Positions 33,389 to 37,010 of a stretch of DNA of 37,010 bases are shown here, piece after piece. The position numbers and the translations under genes are program-made. The notes beneath the pieces were generated by a model. The model made no database searches. It was not told where the DNA came from and was given only the letters and a program-made list of their open reading frames with translations. The stretch is from positions 1 through 37,010 of the IMG/VR virus record IMGVR_UViG_3300046462_000163; one strand, written 5' to 3'. Each line of letters opens with the position of its first letter. Position 1 is the stretch's first letter. Origin of the DNA: a virus.

Positions 33389-34310
33389 CGATAGCCTCCA
33401 TGGGGTTGCCAAAAAGCATTTGCCGCGCTTGCTCGTTCACGGCGTCGAGCTGGGCCTGTCCATTCGGCAGCGCATCCCGCGCTTGGCCGTTCTGCGTCCA
33501 TTCGGCCTTGAAGCCGGTCCAACCGCGCATGCACGACATCTGCAGGGCGCTTTGCAGGGATAGTCCGGCCTTGGATGCTTCCCTGGCCGTCAGATCGATG
33601 ACGGTCTGCGTGACTGCGGCCTTTTTCGCTTTGCGGTGTGCAATCCAGTCCTTGGCGGTCTGGTCATCGACCCCGAGTTTTTCGAGTTCTGCAGACGCCG
33701 AGAATTTCGGCAGCTCTTGTTTTTCTAATCCCTCTCTCTTTCCCTGTCCACTGTCCCTATCCCTGTCCACTATCCCTATCAGAGTGTTTTCCGTTGGAAT
33801 TTCACCATTTGTCCGCAGGACATTTTCATTGTGTCCAGCGGACAGATTATTGGTGTCCTGTGGATTTCCTTGTTCCATGCGAGCGTCTTCCTGTGCCTTT
33901 TGAGCGGCCCGAATCGCTGCTTTGCGCAACCGATCGGCTTCTTTTTTGTCGCGGTAATCAAGGCGCCCTTGCCACGCTTCGTTAGCTTTTTCACTCACAA
34001 CAGGGTGATAAAGGCGGCCGTCAGAGCATTTGATCCAGCCGCGCAAAGCGCCCTCGCGAACCTTTTTCCATTCCTTCACCACGAAGCCGAAACCGGCCAA
34101 TTTGGCGAGGGAAATATCGTCATCCGGTAAAGATGCCGCAGGCACTTGATGCCAAGAAGCGCACCAAAGCAAAACTGCGCTCCGAAATTCATTTCCAGTA
34201 GAAAGTCCGGCAAGATCGCTATCACGCAACCGCAAAACATCCAGCGGCATGAAAGAAAAGTCACGCAAATTGCAATCGGCTGATGTCAGCGGGGTCGGTA
34301 AGTCTGTCAT
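33375..34310 (-). CDS. DUF1376-type replication initiator, 311 aa
   Basis: Residues about 11-95 (NLRDFSFMPLDVLRLRDSDL, NEFRSAVLLWCASWHQVPAA, SLPDDDISLAKLAGF, CSDGRLYHPVVSEKANEAWQ) match DUF1376, an N-terminal winged-helix domain of phage and prophage initiators. A long basic, low-complexity linker follows (residues about 115-195), then a small helical C-terminal domain (SASAELEKLGVDDQTAKDWI). The linker is encoded by the iteron array. As with lambda O, the protein probably binds its own coding sequence to open the origin and recruit the loader encoded next. ATG 34310 overlaps the methylase stop. Confidence 0.78.
   Translation of the reverse strand: MTDLPTPLTSADCNLRDFSFMPLDVLRLRDSDLAGLSTGNEFRSAVLLWCASWHQVPAASLPDDDISLAKLAGFGFVVKEWKKVREGALRGWIKCSDGRLYHPVVSEKANEAWQGRLDYRDKKEADRLRKAAIRAAQKAQEDARMEQGNPQDTNNLSAGHNENVLRTNGEIPTENTLIGIVDRDRDSGQGKREGLEKQELPKFSASAELEKLGVDDQTAKDWIAHRKAKKAAVTQTVIDLTAREASKAGLSLQSALQMSCMRGWTGFKAEWTQNGQARDALPNGQAQLDAVNEQARQMLFGNPMEAIDVRT
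33742..33779. repeat. Two tandem 19-bp repeats beside the iterons
   Basis: CCCTGTCCACTGTCCCTAT at 33742-33760 is followed directly by a second copy with one mismatch at 33761-33779. Each holds TGTCC boxes like those in the iterons next to it. Because 19 is not a multiple of three, the copies are read in different frames, so the repeat serves the DNA rather than the protein. It is pyrimidine-rich on the plus strand. Confidence 0.7.
33788..33875. repeat. Candidate replication origin: four 22-bp iterons
   Basis: Imperfect palindromes T[GT]TCC-N3-GGA begin at 33788, 33810, 33832 and 33854, each exactly 22 bases apart. The central two are perfect (TGTCC-GCA-GGACA and TGTCC-AGC-GGACA); the outer two are weaker. 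They lie in the linker of the initiator gene, and the block is richer in A/T than its surroundings. Iterons inside an initiator gene beside an easily melted region is the lambda ori plan. Origin activity is inferred. Confidence 0.65.
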
Positions 34311-35161
34311 GCGAACATCCCCATTTGGTCGGTTTCAGCTACCAGGGCATCGGCGCAAGCTGGATTGATCCACACGCACTCTGTCCGCAAGCCAGTGCCA
34401 CGGCCGGCACTGATACGTGCGCTGGTGGTGGACTTCTGCCAATGCGCCAGCCTGGTTTCGTAGAGGGGTGATGCATAGCCGGACAGGACAACAAATCCTT
34501 CTAGCTCGAGCACGACATCCAGCAATTCGGCATGGTCGGCATCGGTCATTTCATGGCGGTAATAGCTGCGCGAGGCATCCATTACGCGGGTTTCGTGCAT
34601 GTAAGGCGGGTCGACAAAGTGCAGTGTGGTAGGAGCATCGTGCTGGCGCATGACATCGATGGCCGGCCGGTTCTCAATCACGACACCGGTTAGCCGCTGT
34701 CCAGCGGCAGATACAGCGGCCGGATAGTGCGTCCATAGGTGCTGAGCGGTGCCGTATTCGCGCTTGGTGTCGATGCGAAAGCCAGTGCTGCCCTTCGTCG
34801 CGCCGGCAGAACCAAAGCCCATCTGCGCACGTATGGCGAGCCGGCGCGCCTCTTCGATTGGGTCATCGGTATGCGTCCAGGCCGCCTCGAATTCGGTACG
34901 AGCGTAAGGCGTCAGCACCAGGCTCTCAATAAGCTGGCCACGGAGAACGGGATCCCGAAGGATGCGGAAGTAATTAGCGACTGTGCCGTCCAGGTCGTTA
35001 TAGACCTCGGCATAGGAACGGGGCTTTTGCAGCATGACGCCGGCGGCACCGCCGAACGGTTCCACATAGCACCGATGCTCAGGAAAAAAGGTCATGATCC
35101 AGGGCGCCAGGCGAAATTTAGCGCCGTGATACCGCAGAACTGGGCTTGTAATTTCGCTCAC
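34307..35161 (-). CDS. DNA adenine methylase, D12/Dam class, 284 aa
   Basis: Motif I is CYVEPFGGAAGVM (residues 31-43), and the catalytic motif IV is DPPY (Asp184-Tyr187 in LHFVDPPYMHE). N-terminal RYHGAKFRLAPWI is the usual Dam start. It transfers methyl groups from S-adenosylmethionine to adenine in DNA and may protect phage DNA from restriction or affect replication. GTG 35161 overlaps the preceding stop (GTGA); an ATG at 35191 would extend it by ten residues. Both candidate starts are separated by an eight-G run (35166-35173) on the coding strand. The target sequence cannot be told. Confidence 0.88.
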   Translation of the reverse strand: MSEITSPVLRYHGAKFRLAPWIMTFFPEHRCYVEPFGGAAGVMLQKPRSYAEVYNDLDGTVANYFRILRDPVLRGQLIESLVLTPYARTEFEAAWTHTDDPIEEARRLAIRAQMGFGSAGATKGSTGFRIDTKREYGTAQHLWTHYPAAVSAAGQRLTGVVIENRPAIDVMRQHDAPTTLHFVDPPYMHETRVMDASRSYYRHEMTDADHAELLDVVLELEGFVVLSGYASPLYETRLAHWQKSTTSARISAGRGTGLRTECVWINPACADALVAETDQMGMFA

Positions 35162-35580
35162 ACAGCCCCCCCCAGCACGTCGACGCACCACTCAATCGGA
35201 GTCCTGCGGCCGGCGGTGAACAATCCAGCCGCAGCCGGCACGGTCCGCTGCTTCACCGGCATGAGTTCCTTCTTGCTTTCCAGCGGCGGCGCGATGATCT
35301 TCCGCGTTCGGTATTTCACATGCTCAGGTTCCGGCGGTTCGACTGCGGCGCCGGCCAGAAAATAGATGTTGCGGGAATTGGAGCGATCGACGGCCAGCGC
35401 CTTCCCCTGCATTTTGAAAACCTGGCCTTTGACCTGGTCGTAGGTGGCATTTGGCTGCATGGCATAGACGTTCTGCGTCAATTCCCTCAGCCCCAGCCCG
35501 TTCGGCGATACCAACAGGACGGATTTAATGGCGGCACGGATTTCACGCATTTCGCTGCGCTTCCCAAGTGGCGCTGTCAT
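35158..35580 (-). CDS. Winged-helix-like small protein, 140 aa
   Basis: Residues about 11-80 (EMREIRAAIKSVLLVSPNGL, GLRELTQNVYAMQPNATYDQ, then KGQVFKMQGKALAV) look like a compact winged helix. A proline-rich tail follows. The gene ends in LGGAV, coded by the eight-G run, and its TGA overlaps the methylase GTG. A regulator or DNA-binding role is possible but unproven. Confidence 0.62.
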   Translation of the reverse strand: MTAPLGKRSEMREIRAAIKSVLLVSPNGLGLRELTQNVYAMQPNATYDQVKGQVFKMQGKALAVDRSNSRNIYFLAGAAVEPPEPEHVKYRTRKIIAPPLESKKELMPVKQRTVPAAAGLFTAGRRTPIEWCVDVLGGAV

Positions 35581-35582
35581 GG

Positions 35583-35675
35583 CTATTTCCTAGATTGACT
35601 GGCCATCGCCCAGATCATCAGGCAGACGATAGCGATGATGACGAGCGGGAAGATGAGGCATTCGTCGTTAGACAT
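35583..35675 (-). CDS. Very small membrane protein, 30 aa
   Basis: ATG 35675 is preceded by GGAG five bases away, partly inside the stop region of the 59-residue gene. The product MSNDECLIFPLVIIAIVCLM followed by IWAMASQSRK is a single membrane segment with short ends. It lies in a close-packed operon, two bases before the next start. Function unknown. Confidence 0.55.
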   Translation of the reverse strand: MSNDECLIFPLVIIAIVCLMIWAMASQSRK

Positions 35676-35677
35676 GG

Positions 35678-35857
35678 CTACTCCGGAATCAGTGAGATCG
35701 TCGATGGCGCATTGAAATGCTGCCGCGCCAGCGCCGCTATCGCGCGCATGCGCTGGGCGTCCGAACAGATCGGCGGGAAGTCGATCGGGCGGTAAAAATC
35801 TGCCTGGCGCCCTGCTTCGGCGGCCGGCGGCGCGCCATGTTGGATGGTGGTGTTCAT
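35678..35857 (-). CDS. Small hypothetical protein, 59 aa
   Basis: ATG 35857 follows GGGGAT. The product begins MNTTIQHGAPPAAEAG, continues DFYRPIDFPPICSDAQRMRA and ends in a helix. It has no membrane segment and no known motif. It is the first small gene after the Cro-like regulator on the minus strand, the position of many phage early genes of unknown function. The 57 bases before it contain overlapping TCGG/CCGA and GGTC/GACC stems but no clear terminator. Confidence 0.6.
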   Translation of the reverse strand: MNTTIQHGAPPAAEAGRQADFYRPIDFPPICSDAQRMRAIAALARQHFNAPSTISLIPE

Positions 35858-35914
35858 GAAATCCCCTTAAATGTCGTTTTAGGTCGGCCTGACCGATAAT
35901 TTAAATCTGAATGG

Positions 35915-36238
35915 TTATGATAAAACTTGAGGATCCGCCGGTTGTCGATAGCCTAGATCGACGCTGCGGCGATCTTCCTCCAAAGCTTCGATTGGATGTG
36001 CGCCAGCGAGATTCGTGACATGTTGCGGCTCTGAGATTTTGGGGCCATCTGCAGTAATTTCTGTAACGAATAAATCCGGCCTAGCAAGCTTTAGAAACAT
36101 CAAGCGGGCTTTGGGAATACCGGTCGTCTTCCATTCAGTAACTGAAGGCGGCTTAACTTCGCAAAATATGGCAGTTGCGGAAGTTCCACCAAGAGCTTCA
36201 ATGATTGAACAGGCTAAGGGGTCGAGATTTTTATCCAT
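35915..36238 (-). CDS. Cro-like helix-turn-helix regulator, 107 aa
   Basis: Residues about 8-50 (ACSIIEALGGTSATAIFCEV followed by KPPSVTEWKTTGIPKARL) form a Cro/YdaS-type helix-turn-helix, with VKPPSVTEW as recognition helix. The C-terminal half is longer than Cro and of unclear fold, with no Ser/Lys peptidase residues, so it is not a self-cleaving CI repressor. As first gene of the minus-strand early operon, facing three palindromic operators, it probably represses one or both early promoters. Whether it also sets up lysogeny cannot be read from the sequence. ATG 36238 has only a weak AAAGTAAGG site. Confidence 0.8.
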   Translation of the reverse strand: MDKNLDPLACSIIEALGGTSATAIFCEVKPPSVTEWKTTGIPKARLMFLKLARPDLFVTEITADGPKISEPQHVTNLAGAHPIEALEEDRRSVDLGYRQPADPQVLS

Positions 36239-36245
36239 GCCTTAC

Positions 36246-36261
36246 TTTAGCAATTCCTAAA
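36246..36261. promoter_or_regulatory. Operator 1, TTTAG-N6-CTAAA
   Basis: Perfect five-base inverted repeat TTTAG-CAATTC-CTAAA, eight bases before the Cro-like start and downstream of the minus promoter. Binding here would block reading into the Cro-like gene. Confidence 0.65.
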
Positions 36262-36294
36262 TCTAATGGCAAGGGTTATTTTAACTTTAAAAAT

Positions 36295-36323
36295 ATTTTA
36301 GATATTCCTAAATATTTTATTGA
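36295..36323 (-). promoter_or_regulatory. Candidate minus-strand early promoter
   Basis: On the minus strand TCAATA (36323-36318) and TAAAAT (36300-36295) are 17 bases apart. The -35 is poor (three of six), but the -10 overlaps operator 2 in the same register as the plus promoter's -10 overlaps operator 3. The start would be near 36288, about 50 bases before the Cro-like gene. Confidence 0.5.
36297..36312. promoter_or_regulatory. Operator 2, TTTAG-N6-CTAAA
   Basis: Perfect five-base inverted repeat TTTAG-ATATTC-CTAAA, 51 bases from operator 1. It lies over the -10 of the minus-strand promoter. Confidence 0.65.
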
Positions 36324-36348
36324 CTTAATTTTTAGGTAGTACTAATAT
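36320..36348 (+). promoter_or_regulatory. Strong plus-strand early promoter
   Basis: TTGACT (36320-36325), a 17-base spacer and TAATAT (36343-36348) give a near-consensus sigma-70 promoter. It would start near 36355 and drive the operon beginning with the hexapeptide-repeat gene. Its -35 overlaps the minus-strand -35, so the two promoters share bases. Confidence 0.75.
36331..36346. promoter_or_regulatory. Operator 3, TTTAG-N6-CTAAT
   Basis: Same palindrome as operators 1 and 2 with one change in the last base, 34 bases from operator 2. It covers the spacer and part of the -10 of the plus-strand promoter, so binding should repress it. Confidence 0.6.
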
Positions 36349-36536
36349 CTAGTCATCGGCTCAGCAAACAACCGCAGGGCCGAATCGGATACCCGCCGAG
36401 CAATGCGAGCTAAACGCGGTGACGACAGGAAGCACCACCTAACCGAGCGAGGCCGCGACCCAATGACCACCTAACGGGCGCCGCAATAGATCGGGAGCGG
36501 GATAGGGACCCGGAACTAATTCAACCAGGAGAGAAC
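36349..36536 (+). other. GC-rich early mRNA leader, possibly structured
   Basis: About 180 transcribed bases lie before the first plus-strand gene, in contrast to a very AT-rich promoter. ACCGC (36371-36375) can pair with GCGGT (36416-36420), enclosing GGG/CCC and CCG/CGG stems. ACCACCTAAC occurs twice (36434-36443 and 36466-36475), 32 bases apart. A long structured leader with a repeat fits an antitermination or attenuation element such as nut or put, but no boxA is clear. No credible gene is present. Confidence 0.4.
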
Positions 36537-37010
36537 GTGGCTAACCAAAAATACGAACTGCTGCAAGACGACACGAAAGAATATTTCGGCCGGAAGATGT
36601 ACCGCATTAAAGCGCTGGTTGCTGTCGGCTTATTTGTGGCTGCTGGTGATCTTGGTGGCTACGTTGAGTCGGAGGCCAATCTGCAGGTCTACGGCAATGC
36701 GTGGGTCTACGGCGATGCGCAGGTCTACGGCGATGCGCAGGTCTACGGCGATGCGCGGGTCTCCGGCGATGCGCGGGTCTCCGGCGATGCGCGGGTCTCC
36801 GGCGATGCGCAGGTCTACGGCGATGCGCAGGTCTCCGGCAATGCGCAGGTCTACGGCGATGCGCAGGTCTACGGCGATGCGCGGGTCTCCGGCGATGCGC
36901 AGGTCTACGGCGATGCGCGGGTCTCCGGCGATGCGCGGGTCTCCGGCGATGCGCGGGTCTCCGGCGATGCGCAGGTCTACGGCGATGCGCGGGTCTCCGG
37001 CCATGCGCAG
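36537..37010 (+). CDS. Hexapeptide-repeat protein, N-terminal part (continues at window start)
   Basis: GTG 36537 has AGGAGAG five bases upstream and opens VANQKYELLQDDTKEYFGRK. After about 48 non-repeat residues, units of V-[YS]-G-[DNH]-A-[QRW] follow to the window end. Fixed Val, Gly and Ala alternate with variable positions that would face outward from a left-handed beta-helix. It is the first gene of the plus-strand early operon. The frame continues at base 2 of the window once the 124-base terminal overlap is removed. Such proteins may be scaffolds or binding surfaces; no enzymatic residues are visible. Confidence 0.85.
   Translation, partial: MANQKYELLQDDTKEYFGRKMYRIKALVAVGLFVAAGDLGGYVESEANLQVYGNAWVYGDAQVYGDAQVYGDARVSGDARVSGDARVSGDAQVYGDAQVSGNAQVYGDAQVYGDARVSGDAQVYGDARVSGDARVSGDARVSGDAQVYGDARVSGHAQ
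36673..37010 (+). repeat. 18-bp tandem repeats encoding hexapeptides
   Basis: Near-identical 18-base units (GTC-T[AC]C-GGC-[GAC]AT-GCG-[CT][AG]G) run to the window end and resume at 1-165. On the circle there are 20 units. Units 4-7, 9 and 10 are identical to units 13-16, 18 and 19, showing a 162-base higher-order duplication. No synonymous difference is seen: all changes are in the three outward-facing codons. Confidence 0.9.

Noticed and set aside
36403-36474. Short leader peptide of 23 codons before the early operon
   Set aside because: No ribosome site and no attenuator-type codon run; more likely untranslated structured RNA.
36673-37010. CRISPR-like array from regular repeats
   Set aside because: Units are 18 bases, continuous, without spacers, and read as in-frame hexapeptides.
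36673-37010. Diversity-generating retroelement, because variable repeat bases include A at most sites
   Set aside because: No reverse transcriptase, template repeat or accessory gene is present, and changes are also explained by beta-helix constraints.

Overview
The window is a temperate, P22-type short-tailed phage (podovirus) that appears to be essentially complete. The evidence is a tyrosine integrase and a Cro-like regulator, plus a late block in the P22 order: small terminase, large terminase, portal, scaffold, coat, gp4-like and gp10-like head-closure proteins, a needle or fibre-like protein, three ejection proteins and a P22-type tailspike. The style of the small accessory genes and the GC-rich codon use suggest a betaproteobacterial (Burkholderiales-like) host. 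That is an impression, not something the sequence proves.

Both window ends lie inside one repeat-rich gene. Bases 1-124 match bases 36887-37010 with a single mismatch (115 versus 37001). Joining the ends over this overlap restores the open frame, giving a 254-residue protein on a circle of about 36,886 bp. The window is therefore best read as a circular or circularly permuted genome cut in the hexapeptide-repeat gene.

Layout, starting at the switch (36239-36536). Two divergent early promoters overlap at their -35 boxes, and three copies of a TTTAG-N6-CTAAA palindrome lie on and next to them. The plus-strand early operon runs from 36537 through the join to 9733. It holds the hexapeptide-repeat protein, a recombination set (Cas4/RecB-like nuclease, RecT-like annealing protein, DnaQ-like exonuclease, SMC-like ATPase, zinc-finger protein), a tightly overlapped string of small genes including an HNH endonuclease, and an excisionase-like protein. 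A candidate attP (9734-9954) and the integrase (9955-10962) follow.

The minus-strand early operon runs from the Cro-like gene (36238) through small proteins, a Dam-type methylase, a DUF1376-type initiator and a loader-like gene to a RuvC-like resolvase. Inside the initiator gene are four 22-bp-spaced iterons, the best candidate for the replication origin. The same strand continues into packaging, head and tail genes (31383 down to 13641) and ends with holin, SAR endolysin and nested Rz/Rz1 (12207 down to 10963). One plus-strand gene, a PhyH-type dioxygenase (12314-13168), sits alone in the late block like a lysogenic-conversion gene.

The least ordinary points are the iteron array read in a non-triplet period, the compact operator region with no recognisable CI repressor gene, the repeat gene with no synonymous variation, a hydroxylase-acetyltransferase pair inside the virion operon, and a perfect UUCG-capped hairpin just after the coat gene.
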